DNA from: Trichoplusia ni | Lineage: Eukaryota > Arthropoda > Insecta > Lepidoptera > Noctuidae | Direction of reading: 5' to 3' | NCBI RefSeq assembly: GCF_003590095.1 | Contig: NC_039493.1 | Location: forward strand, 3,038,001 to 3,102,000 | DNA length: 64,000 nt | Shown here: one piece after another, positions 1 through 10,830 of the stretch | How positions within the stretch are numbered: the first letter of the stretch is position 1 | Layout: each line of letters starts with the position of its first letter | Translations under genes and position numbers: made by a program | Notes under the pieces: generated by a model | Databases searched by the model: none | Seen by the model: the letters and a program-made list of their open reading frames with translations, nothing else | What the model was told of the DNA's origin: nothing

Positions 1-108
1 TTACACCTACATAAGTCATAGTCTACATGTTTAGTCTACATGTTTTAAAAACGAAGTGGATTTGCTTTACTTTTCGTGATCAATGTAAGAATGTTTACTT
101 ATAACTCT

Positions 109-285
109 TGCTGACCCAGCAAACTTTGTTTCACAATACTAATGAGTTCTAGAGAATAAAAAAATAGCGTTATAAAAAAAAGATGTTGTTTTATTCTCAG
201 ACCTTCCCATTTCATGGAACACACAATTTCATGAAAAGCGTACATCGTGACGACAAGAAAATTTTATATTATAGAAGATAACACA
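109..285 (+). repeat. Dispersed repeat fragment, copy A
   Basis: A degenerate copy of the repeat seen more fully at 4993-5250. Shared blocks, in the same order, are 'ctgaccca-caaac', a run of 'ttataaaaaaa', 'agatgttgtt-tat-ctcagacct-ccca', 'catcgtgac' and 'attttat-tat-t-gaag'. No coding capacity is visible. Its family was not identified; this kind of sequence is common in moth genomes as a transposon remnant (recollection, not a search). Confidence 0.55.
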
Positions 286-299
286 TGGGTAGATACTAA

Positions 300-1680
300 A
301 TTATACATAACTGTTTTAATTCTTAGAACTATTGATAAAAAACGATTATAACATCTTAACGATATGTCACACCGACTTCTGAATGTTTATCAACTAAAGT
401 CAAGGCATTTCTTACTCTATGTTAAACCGGAAAAACTCCCCATTGTAGAGGTAACTTTTCTCCTGGCAACACGAGTACGCTAAGGGTGCGAGGGTGCGTT
501 CAGTACACCGGACAGAGTCCGTTTAATTGTCGCCGAGCCCGAGCAGCGCAGCAGCGGGCAGCTCACCCCGACGGAGCGTTCGACGTGACGCCGGCAATAA
601 CGACGTGATTGCAATTATTGCGGGCTTTATTTGAGGCCGTGACGATCGCAATCCACGAAACATTCATTATCCTTGATTGCTCGCCCGTCATAGAGCTAAG
701 ACGTACGATCAGCACCTACAAGACTACCCAAATATATTAAAAACAAGGAAACTCGTAAAAACCGTTGCAGTAACAGCATGCAGTATAAGACTTGTTTCGT
801 AACACAGGGAAGCATTTTCCGGCAGCAAAACTAACGATATTCAGTAAACACACAATTTTAATAAACGTTAAAACATCTCAGCACTCGCCGCTTGTCGGTC
901 GCAGCTGCGCTTCAGATTAAGCTCTGTCCATAATTTCTTCTCTGCAGCTCCACTAGTAAAGCGCATGCCACTTAGTTAAATAGGAAATCACTATGTTTCT
1001 GTGACCCTTAAATAGAAGGAATCCGTGTGCGATGGGAAGTCCGAAAACTGAGGCTTTTAATTGTCGCTCAACGATCCCATTAGGGGGCAAAACGAGGGGC
1101 CGTTCCCCCAAATAATATGAATTTTACAGGAGTTATCCAAAATTAATAATCGGGGTTCAAAACGATTTAAACGTGAAATTACAAATATTATAAATTGCCA
1201 TTTTCAATTGTCTAACGTGCAATGGTACGAAGTGGTAATCATTTAAGAGACAATTAATGTTTGTACAAAGCTTTGTTCCTCACAAGAACATAAATTCAAG
1301 GAACAATCGCGGCTTTTGTACTTGCGGTGTATTACGCAACCGAATCAAGGCCGATGCGGCCGTTGAACCTCTCCGAGACCAGATCTTGTTCGAATTAAAA
1401 GATTTAGGTTATTTCCAGAATACCGTCTGTGAAATAAGTAAGCTTCATTAATTTATCTTACAAATTAATATTCAGTAAGTATATCATGGCCGTGGATAGG
1501 ACAACATCGTTACGCAGCGATCGCATCTGTGCTCAAAAATGTATTCGCTGAAAATTTGGTCATAACCCCAACAAACATGAAAGCAACCGTGTAATTTGTG
1601 TAATTTGGCATCCAAACCATTTTCGTAATTATAAGTGGGTAACTGGGTACTAAAATTTTAAATTATTAAACATTGCCCAG
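300..1680. other. Non-coding stretch with GC-richer block 470-660
   Basis: No supported gene. The short open frame at 1257-1451 has no recognisable motif and is best treated as chance. The block 470-660 is clearly more GC-rich than its surroundings and carries several homeodomain-like and CpG-rich words. It could be a regulatory element, but nothing in the sequence proves it. Confidence 0.4.
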
Positions 1681-1684
1681 AAAG

Positions 1685-1800
1685 GGATTCGGAACGCGTC
1701 CGGGTTCCGGATCAATATGGCGGTGGCGGGAACGCGCGTAAAGCGCGGGAACCGGGAAGCCTTGCAGCGCGCCATTTTGTCGTCGCCATGGCAACCAGAC
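1685..1800. promoter_or_regulatory. GC-rich promoter-like block with RFX X-box and YY1-like words
   Basis: A sharp GC island in AT-rich DNA. It contains 'atatggcggtgg' and 'cgccattttgtcg', which resemble YY1-type ATGGC/GCCAT elements in the two orientations; 'gcgcgggaac', an E2F-like word; and GTCGCCATGGCAAC at 1782-1795, which fits the RFX X-box (two half-sites around a short centre). Such a mix is typical of TATA-less promoters. No coding exon could be attached on either strand, so the gene it would serve is unknown. Confidence 0.35.
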
Positions 1801-1930
1801 GGAGCCAGATTATAAGACACAAGTCGGTAATGAGATCGCGTGGTTCAAATTGTGTTTTCTCTGAACTGTCTGTGCGAAAGCGGCACTCTAATGAAGCCTT
1901 TGTCTGATTCCAGAATAATGAATCTACCAA

Positions 1931-4900
1931 AAATAGTAACTTAGGTATAAATGCGTAGGTGTATTAGTTATTTATATAAGTTTCTTGCCTTGTAGCCTTG
2001 TTAACTACATTGCGTGCAGCAGTGAGTACAAAACAAGCAAAAGGTAATAGACATTACCATTCTTCTATTTTACCATTTTCTATTAAGTATTTACTTTGTT
2101 ATTACTTCGTCTTACATGGCTTCTGTATCAATGTCACAAGTGATGAGTTTTTTTATTATTTCCATATCACTCTCGTCTCTATCAACCACGGGGTCCAGGC
2201 TATAACTAAATAATGAAGAACAATTTTTCTTTCAATATCCAGAATCCGAACCGATTTTGAAATTGAAAGAAAATTTGTTTTGGAAAACGTAAAAACATCA
2301 GAATTTATCTGCGGAATCTTTATTAACTTGGTATCTTTATTATCTTTTGACACAATTCTCGGTGACCAAAAAACTTGCACATCAGTAGGTGTGAGAGTCG
2401 TTTTCCCTAAAAGCTGTTAGGAAAACCCAATGGCTGGGAAACTTGAAGATATGCCGCGAGTCAGGGCTACCTAACTGAAAAGGAAACTAACTGAGGGACT
2501 GAAGTTTCATGTTTTACAGGAGAAGTCGTCGCCTACCTAGGTATACGTAGGTATGGGACCGTTGCGTGGACCATTAGATGATTACCTGTGATAAGAATAG
2601 TTACTAAAATCATATCATTCACTGGTAAGCTAATAATATGTCGTAATTATTTAGTCTACCTATTATCTTAGGTAAAACGACCGCGTTGCTTCGCATTGTT
2701 ACATGCAAACCTATATTTACCTAACCGCAAACCTATGGTCCCTAAAGTTATATGAGATTATAATAACAGATATTTGGGGGCGATAAAAAGCTTAATTAAT
2801 TAGTTTCATATGATTAAAGTGTACGTCATTGTACGCCAAAGTTCAATGACTTACTACGGAAGTTAATTCCAGCGATAATTTCTCACACAAGTAACAATAC
2901 TGCTAGATACATAGTAAGGAGGTAAAATTTACATATTATGTACGTTATTTATTTTATATAAGTTTTATTTTAACCGTTATTAATGAGGAACTATGGAGAA
3001 AAGTTAAAATGTTCGTTGTAGGAATTGAAAAAAATATTAAGCAATTTATTTTCTAGGTACCATTCAAAATAATATTTTTTTCTAGAAAAATGAGTATAAT
3101 ATCAATAATATGATAAACCCGCCTCATAAAAAGACTGCCAAGTTTTGTAATTTGTTGCTTCATTTTTGTTAAAATCTTTTTATGAGTTCTAAATTAAAAT
3201 GATCATCGGATCTGCTCTACATGAATTGAAATCAACTTCTAATCTCTTAAACAGCGTCCTTATCACAATGTAACGTAAACCTCGCCTGCTTAGCGCATAT
3301 TTATGTGTGTGCTGAGCGAGGCTCCCGGCTCCCGGCTCCCGCACACCTGTGGGGGCCAGCACCGAACTCTCAGGATGTTGCCTCTGCTGTCGCTATCGCA
3401 GGGGAGCTGATTAAGCGCACCCACTTGCCGATTTATTTATGCGCCGGAGAATGCGACCAGGAGAAATATTGTGAGGGAGCCGAGACATTATTCTTTTGGG
3501 AAATGTTAACAAAGGTGAATCGTTAAACTCAACAGATGCTTACAGTTTGATAGCCTGTATTGCTTAGAACAGGGGTTCGGCCACTCGGCGTGAGAGTATG
3601 TGCAAACATCATTTTCTTTAAGTAAACACTACTAACTTGAGGTAATGTTAGTAAGTTAGCGGATATCTAAGTAAGTGGGGCACCCAGAAAGGTCTGAAAC
3701 CCTTTACAATCGATCGTCGTGTAAATAGACATGTGGCACGCACTGCACGCGGCGCGCCTTACGTGCGTTTTTTACGCGCTAGGCAACTAAGGCCAGCTAG
3801 TATCCACAGCGAGCCGATGGCGAAGCTACAGATATATAAAAAAGAGTGCGGAAAAGAGTGCACTATGACAATCTCAAAACTTATGTAGAAACACTCAGGA
3901 CTACTAACTTACTTGCCAAACTCGGAGCAAACTAAACACAAACAGTGCAGAAGAGAGAGACTTAATTATTTTTCATCCCTACCTTCGAGCACTAGAATAC
4001 CGTTTAGATAATTACTTATGATACTAAGTAAGTTATGATCGGCTTACTCAAGTCGGGATTGCTCGACCAGTTTCTGACTCAACCAGAGCCCTTAGCCATG
4101 AGCTGACGCTTATCGTTTCCTCGCTTTCATTACTCGATAGCCCCTAATCAAAGCAAGCTACATGTAGTGGCGGGCTAGTTCCGCAGCCGCGGGCCCGGCC
4201 GGAGCGCCGCCGTCACGAGGGGGCTATGTGGGTCAGCGCGGGACTCCGGAAGGCGCGCCCGATACCAGCCATGTTCAATGTGTTCCTGCATCAGTGCGTA
4301 CCAAGGTGACGAACAAATTGAAACAAAGACTGCATTGGAAGACAAACATTTATATGCAAACTGATCTAAGTAGTATTTTTTGATTCAGAGGTGTCTGAAA
4401 TCTTCAGGGTTCTATTTATGTAATCACTCTAAATAAAAAATAAACCTATAATCGGTACCATGATCCATCTCTAGTCCTCAACAAAAACAAAATAAAGCTT
4501 ACAAAAGCTCTACTGACACAGCACAGCTGAGCAGTTAATTAGGTTGGAGGCACACAGATTACCTGATAGTTAGGCCCGCTTTGATGTGGTGCATCCGCCC
4601 AGCAATTACGACTACACCTGGACATCTGCCTACCTAGGCAAACACTACAGTTAGCAGTACCGCCAGTTGTATTCCTATTATTGTTTCTGATACACCAATT
4701 AGTGATCTATTATTCACTCAGCTCGCTCGTGCAATTTACTGTTACGAGAATTAAATTAGTGCAATTAGAGTCTTGGTTCGCCGCGTCGGTTAAGCTTTGA
4801 ACTATTTGATAATGTTCTGCGTAATTTTGGTACAATTAAACCGAATAACTATTTAAATCGCCACAGGGAGAGGGTAAGTAGAATCATTGGTCGATAAAAA

Positions 4901-4992
4901 CTTGGTGGGTACCATATGGAAAGTGCGTATTTGTTATGCTTAAGCGTTTATTTCGTTGAATAACACACACCATATAAAGTATATAATTTAAC
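1931..4992. other. Non-coding stretch, no gene seen
   Basis: AT-rich sequence without a supported exon. Two GC-richer islands stand out, at about 3280-3500 and 4150-4270. The first contains three perfect tandem copies of GGCTCCC at 3320-3340. Short open frames here (for example 3305-3526) lack any domain signature. Confidence 0.4.
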
Positions 4993-5250
4993 TAGCTGAC
5001 CCAACAAACGTAGTTTTGCCTAATAAATTATTTCTAGTTCTATGTATTTTTTTAATGCCACATTATAAAAAAATAAAAATATTTTTTTTAGTGTGAGCAT
5101 CCCTCATCACTTAGGGGTATAAAAAATAGATGTTGTTCTATCCTCAGACCTACCCAATATGTATCCAAATTTTATAAAAATCGCTTAAGCCGTTTCGGAG
5201 GATTACGGTAACTAACATCGTGACACGGGAATTTTATGTATTTGAAGAAG
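4993..5250 (+). repeat. Dispersed repeat fragment, copy B (longest)
   Basis: Begins 'ctagctgacccaacaaacg' and runs through 'aggggtataaaaaatagatgttg', 'ctcagacctacccaatatg', 'cgcttaagccgtttcggagga' and 'ggtaactaacatcgtgac', ending near 'gaattttatgtatttgaag'. The same words recur in copy A (109-285) and in a third fragment (56600-56668), so this is an interspersed family. It does not encode a protein here. Confidence 0.65.
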
Positions 5251-5381
5251 ATAGAAAAAGAAAGAAGAAGATAATAAAAAGATGAAAATAAATAAAAACA
5301 CGATAAAAGGTACAGCTTGAATATAGACGCGGCGAGAGTGAAAAACAAAGCGTGTGTCACGAAAGGCAGGGGTGACAAACC

Positions 5382-5421
5382 TTAACAATATTGTGAGATA
5401 TTCATCTCACAATATTGTTAA
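5382..5421. repeat. Perfect 18-bp hairpin
   Basis: Two perfectly complementary 18-base arms (5382-5399 and 5404-5421) flank a 4-base loop. It is the first of three unrelated short hairpins within 1 kb. It is not followed by a T-run and there is no gene to terminate. Confidence 0.85.
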
Positions 5422-5598
5422 TATTGAGAGCCGTATTGTGTGAATAGTAGAATATCAGTACTTCTACGTACTGTATTTATTTATTTGTTTGTTTTACGTT
5501 TTTTAGACTTAGGTACAGCAAAAGAAAAACGTTCTAATTAAAAGTATGCCTAAAGTTAAGCACTGGTCGTCCTATATAACAAATAATATTGAAATCTC

Positions 5599-5635
5599 AT
5601 CGTTGCCTGAAGGCTAACTGCCTTCAGGCAACGAT
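5599..5635. repeat. Perfect 16-bp hairpin
   Basis: The arms at 5599-5614 and 5620-5635 are perfectly complementary and separated by TAACT. The near-identical words 'gaaatctc' and 'gaaatcctc' lie just outside the two arms, as if the hairpin had been inserted with a short duplication. Confidence 0.85.
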
Positions 5636-6285
5636 TGAAATCCTCTTTCATCAATCAAAAAGGGCCTCGGACTAAAAAAGTAATAAGTGGCTGTTTTTTT
5701 TTAGCAAAGGTAGGTACTTAAATATTTATTTGGCTCTTTTAAGCAATCAATGTGTTTTCAGCCCCTGACGCAGGGCTGTGTGCAAAGTGTATTTATGGCG
5801 TGTTCTGGCATTCTAGAGGTGCGCGTGCCCCCGCATAAGCGCACCTGATTTATTGCCTGTCGGCAAACGGGGTTTCAGCTTTTACTTCCTTGCTATTTTT
5901 TGTCGAATTTCCGTTTTCTTATCAGTTCACCCGTTTTGGTGCTAATTATACAACTTGTCCTCTTGAATACTAAACTTTTGACCAATACTTGTTATATAAT
6001 TTATCTGCAAAAAACCTGACGAATCAGTCGCTCGAAGTCTGACTTATAGACTCAATCGAATTGCCCATTAGAGCTGAAATTATTTAACTATCACTATCAT
6101 AAACAGAAATCCACAGTTTATGAAAACTGAAATCACGTATCCATAATTAGTGATACGCATATGAACCATTCTACAACTCATGTGTAATAATGATATTAAA
6201 AAACATATACAATGTTTTTATAAACAACAAAATGTATGTTTTCCGCTTAAATATTCCGTTTGTTATAAAAAAAATGTTATTTTTT

Positions 6286-6339
6286 ACATTAAGTTACGTT
6301 CAGAAAAAAGTATTGTTTTTTCTGAACGTATCTTAATGT
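6286..6339. repeat. 24-bp hairpin, one mismatch
   Basis: The arms at 6286-6309 and 6316-6339 pair over 24 positions with a single mismatch, around a 6-base loop. Its sequence is unrelated to the two hairpins at 5.4 and 5.6 kb. Confidence 0.8.
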
Positions 6340-7159
6340 ACTGTTAGGTTGGCATCATTGCGTCTGTCATTTTGTTTAGTGAGGAGCAAAACATTGTATA
6401 AATATTGAAATATGTTTTTTGACTATCGGCAAATCCATCATTCCATCTCTACTTAAAAGTTTTAAAGAATTTATTAATAAGCTTCGATATAGTACTTTTG
6501 AAGTACTATTTTAAGTGGTTATAATGAAAAACTAATAAAAAGTATAATTATAAATAAAAACAATGTCTTATAATCCTGCTAACTTGGAATGATATCCATG
6601 TATATTATTAAATTAAATAAGTACCTAGATTATAAGTTTGTTAAAATAAAATAAGTTAAACTTATATTCTGTAATACAAACATCATACCTGCATCGGTCG
6701 CTTCGACAATGTCATCCTGATTTTCGAGCATTGCGGGAATTATCGACACTTGCACTTCACTAGTTATGTCACTATTTCACAGACAGTTTTCGTTCTTCTG
6801 AATCTTTCACTAATCGAACAAACATTGTTGGGTTTTGTTTCATGATTGTGTTTAGTTTTATTGTTCATCTCTCGAAACCGAAAACATTCCGTCCAAACGC
6901 AGTATACCGGACGTTTTTATATTTACAATGAGGTGAGTATTTATTTATTTATTGACCATCAGCTGTAATACGGTCGACGGGCGTGGGAAGACTAATCACA
7001 AAGCTGAATGCTAATCCAGTGCCAACATGCAAATAATGAGAGAGGAAAACAGTGTTGATGAGTTTCGGTGGTAATTTCGCAGATAATATTCCATGTGTGT
7101 TGATCCTGCGGTCATAAGAAAGTGGCGGGAGTGGCGGAGCACAGGGCGGACACAGCAAG

Positions 7160-10100
7160 ATGACACGCCCGGGACCTCCGAATGAGAACCTGCCGACCGT
7201 GAGTATTGCGATGATGATCATCACATCTGACTATAATTATTGTGTTCCTGCTGTCTTAAATGATAACAGCTTAGCTATTTTACCAGGCAATGTATGAGCT
7301 GTTCGGAATTATTCTTGGATCACATCATCTGGAGCTAGTTTTACCTATTAAGTATTTTTTATTTATTTATTTATGAGGATTCACCAACAGCTTCTGTGTA
7401 ATGAAATCATCTTTATTGTTCTTGACCTTACACAGTCAGTAAAAAGTTCTAGATTATAAGTGTTTAGTGTTTGCTGGTTGATTACGTTCATGGAGAATTC
7501 TTAAAATCATGTGTTTACTTTGTTCATTTCTGTATATTTATTTAAGGAGGTTTATCTTGCCTATATCAAGATCAAAAGGAACATTTATTGTTATTATAAC
7601 TACAGTCTGTTGCTTTCTTGTTCATGAGATAATGTGTGAAGCATCAGGTGAGTGTAGTGTAGAGTGCCTCATTACATTGCGGGGCTGAGTGGTTTGTTAG
7701 CTTATCGGCTTTATCATACTTATTAATTAGTGTCTGTGCTATCTTGATATCACTCACTTTACATATTTATCTTGATAATTAAAAATATTCAGATTAAATC
7801 ATTGTTATCTTGTGTGTTATTATGGTGGGTTGTTTTTTCTTAAAATGTTGTTATATCACTTTAACAGTGTAATAATAGAATAAAAGCAATAGAAGTTGAT
7901 TACACAATTATATTTCACTTGTAACATTTATAATGGGGTGTCATTGTCCTGTATCAGGGCATGGCAGGTTGGTACACCTTGTAATGTGCAGTTATAATGA
8001 TTCACGAGTTCTTGTATGGCAGTGGAATGTGTGTTTGTTTGGGTACACCCACGGTCTGCATCGTAAACTTATACCTTGAAGACAGTAGGCAAAAGTCCAG
8101 TGGTTGGAAGACATTTGTGAATGGAAGATCTTGGAGGATACTGTATTTTTAGTTGTTTTTTTAGTTAATTGTGAAATGTGAACTTGTGTTGTTGATCCAG
8201 TGATGTTTTACAACCTCATAAAAAAGTTCAAAAAATCTTTTAAAATGTAACTATTTTGGTGAAACTTAAGTAAAGTTGAGTGTTATCAGTAAAGTCAGAA
8301 CTATTATTAAACTGTGTGCTGTATAGATATCTCAGTTATAAGACTTCTTTTCAATTGATTCTTTGCTGATTTGTATTGTAAATGTTACAGAAAATTTTAA
8401 ATTATTGTTATCTATTATCCAGTTTGTTATTTTTGTACTTGGAAACTGTTATTAGTATCTACATGTTTTCTAGTTATGTATGTTTCAAGGTATGAATTAC
8501 TAAAACACTAAAATATCTTTTTACTGTTAGTTGTAAGTTCAACACATAAATAGGTAAGAATGTTTAGTTGTTAAAGGCAAAATTAAGATTATTTTACGCC
8601 TTTTTGAAATGCATATTTATTAAAGTATTTTAATGCTTTTTTGGTTTGGTTTGCCATACATAATACAGATTGTACTGAGTGTACACTGAGTGTCTGAATT
8701 TTATTTTTTAGCAAGTTCTAGTGTTACAAAAAATAAAGTTTTAATTGGCAAAGTGAAATAATTTTTATGCTCCATCACATACAATATGATTCAATTGAGA
8801 TCAATTGAGCACTTTATCTCACGGTAGTTCTAAGCGGACGCCGTATTATCTCCAGCTCATACTTCTGAACTTATGGCTTTTGTTAAGTTTGTATCAATTT
8901 GTTTGCAGTGTGGCCAGTAGATGCGACCCAAGTATGTCGTTGTTCAAAAACAGTGACAGTGTTAGTGTGTTGCTATTTTATTTTTATTTTTATAGCTGTG
9001 TTTGTGGTAACACCTTTGAGTTAAAAACTAAAATGAGACTTGACTGTTATCCTTTCAAGTTCTTATTGTAATTTTAAACCAATAGTAGCAATAGTAGTCA
9101 TTAAATAAGTATATTATTTAATGAAACTGATCTGTGTTGCCATCAGCATAGTTAGTGCTATGCCCTATTCTTTGCTCTAATTTTCCTTCATGAAAACTTT
9201 CCCATTTGTATAGTCTTCACCTTGCAATAGCGAATGGATTTTCCAACATTACTCCAACTGTTGAATGCACTGTCCTCGTCCTGTGATGTATGCCCTCTAC
9301 TTACCTGTATCCGTTACCGTCCTCGCTTCATGGTGCCCCTTTGGCTGCAGATCAAGCTGGTGGTGGTGGGAGATGGCGGCGTGGGCAAGAGCGCAATCAC
9401 CATCCAGTTCTTCCAAAAGCTGTTCGTGACGGACTACGACCCCACCATCGAGGACTCCTACATCCAGCACACCGAGGTTGATGGCCAGTGGTGCATATTA
9501 GATGGTGAGTCTAATGTAGGAACATCAATAAACCATCCTGCTCAATATAGTAACGATTTTACTTTGCTTTCCATATTTTTATCTAGTGTACATATACTAT
9601 ATAGCGTACACATTCTCTTGGGCCAATGTCTTCCCCAAAACTGTCCTACGCTGCTTTCAACCAGCGTCGTTTTTATATTTTTTGAATGGAATGAATAATA
9701 TATGACATGTATGTAATCCGTGGCAGTCCTGGACACGGCGGGGCAGGAGGAGTTCAGCGCGATGCGCGAGCAGTACATGCGCAAGGGCGACGGCTTCCTG
9801 CTCGTGTACTCCGTCACCGACAAGCAGAGCTACGAGAACATCCGCCACTTCCACACGCAGATACTCAGGGTCAAAGACAGGTAGCGCCTCACATTAATTA
9901 TCAAAACATGGCAAAATAAATGTGACCTAAATGCCTGAGGCATATGGTTGAATTTGCCAAATCCAAAGCTTTGCTTTGGCAGTTTTCATATATGCAAAAA
10001 AGTGGCACGAATAAGAAAAGGCTCACGTTTGTAGGGGACTCCAGGTTGAAGATGCTTCGAGAATTTGTACTTGACTGTTATGGTTTTTGTGTGTGTTTGG

Positions 10101-10830
10101 ACCTGTGTTGACGGCGCGTGTGTGTCAGGGAGTCGTACCCGATGCTGCTGGCGGCCAACAAGGTGGACCTGGTGCACGCGCGCGCCGTGTCGGAGGACGC
10201 GGGCCGCGAGCTGGCGCGCGCGCTGGCCGCGCCCTACATCGAGACCAGCGCCAAGGAACCGCCGCTCAACATCGACGCCGCCTTCCACGAGGTGACTTAG
10301 GATTCATACCAATTAGAACGATAGACAATCGACGTATTCTAACCGACTACCGTAATAAAAAACGGGTGGTGTTACGAGTCAAGCAGCCATCATAATTTCA
10401 GAAGAATTTCAGGCTTAGTTGTGTAGTTTGTCCACGGACTTTCTCAAAATGTCAACTATCTGGTATTTCTCGCAAGCTATCGACTATAAAACAACAGTTC
10501 GTGCATAATAAGACTAGACATCAAAAATTTAGAAGTTCAATATTAAAAAAGTATTTTATCGACTATGTATAGTTAACAGACAATGAATAATGGATTTTAG
10601 TTTCCTTCTGCTCTTAAGCTTTTCTACAGAAATGGATAGAATGGATCAATCTTAAGACCCATACTTTTAATAAAAAAATATTGCCTTGCATAACAAAACA
10701 AAATATTAATGTTTTGACGTATCATAAGTAATTGTTTGTATTTCAGTTGGTCCGCATAATCCGCAAGCACCCGCAGCAGGAGGAGAAGCAGCGCCGGCGC
10801 CGCAAGTTCGGCAAGTGCGCGCTGCTGTGA
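7160..10830 (+). CDS. MRAS: M-Ras type small GTPase, five coding exons
   Basis: Ras-family GTPase, a membrane-anchored GDP/GTP switch. Coding exons 7160-7198, 9351-9504, 9727-9880, 10129-10291 and 10747-10830 join in frame at GT-AG introns into 594 bases, 197 residues. Exon 1 encodes 13 residues ending NENLPT and continues straight into IKLVVVGDG, which places the start. Visible motifs: P-loop GDGGVGKSA (residues 20-28), effector loop YDPTIEDSY (42-50), DTAGQEEFSAMREQY (67-81, with the Gln61-equivalent at 71), NKVD (126-129), ETSAK (154-158), a basic tail and CaaX box CALL, which with a final Leu predicts geranylgeranylation. FFQK, the W in QWCILD, YSVTDK and PPLNID match M-Ras rather than H-Ras or R-Ras (recollection of the families, not an alignment). 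All key residues are intact and GC-rich third positions run throughout. The 5' UTR extent was not determined. Confidence 0.93.
7199..9350 (+). other. First intron of the M-Ras gene
   Basis: A 2.15 kb intron running from ACC|gtgagt to gctgcag|ATC, phase 0. It is AT-rich. The open frames seen inside it (for example 8805-9071) have no domain features and no splice connection to the gene. Confidence 0.85.

Noticed and set aside
6928..6939. ATGAG|gtgagt as a first coding exon
   Set aside because: It resembles the oxidoreductase first exon, but no downstream exon with matching phase and signal peptide was found nearby. It may at most be a leader splice site for M-Ras.
9234..9698. 154-codon open frame read as the start of the Ras gene
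   Set aside because: Its first 40 or so residues are intron sequence; splicing from 7198 to 9351 gives the proper N-terminus, and the frame also runs through the donor at 9505.
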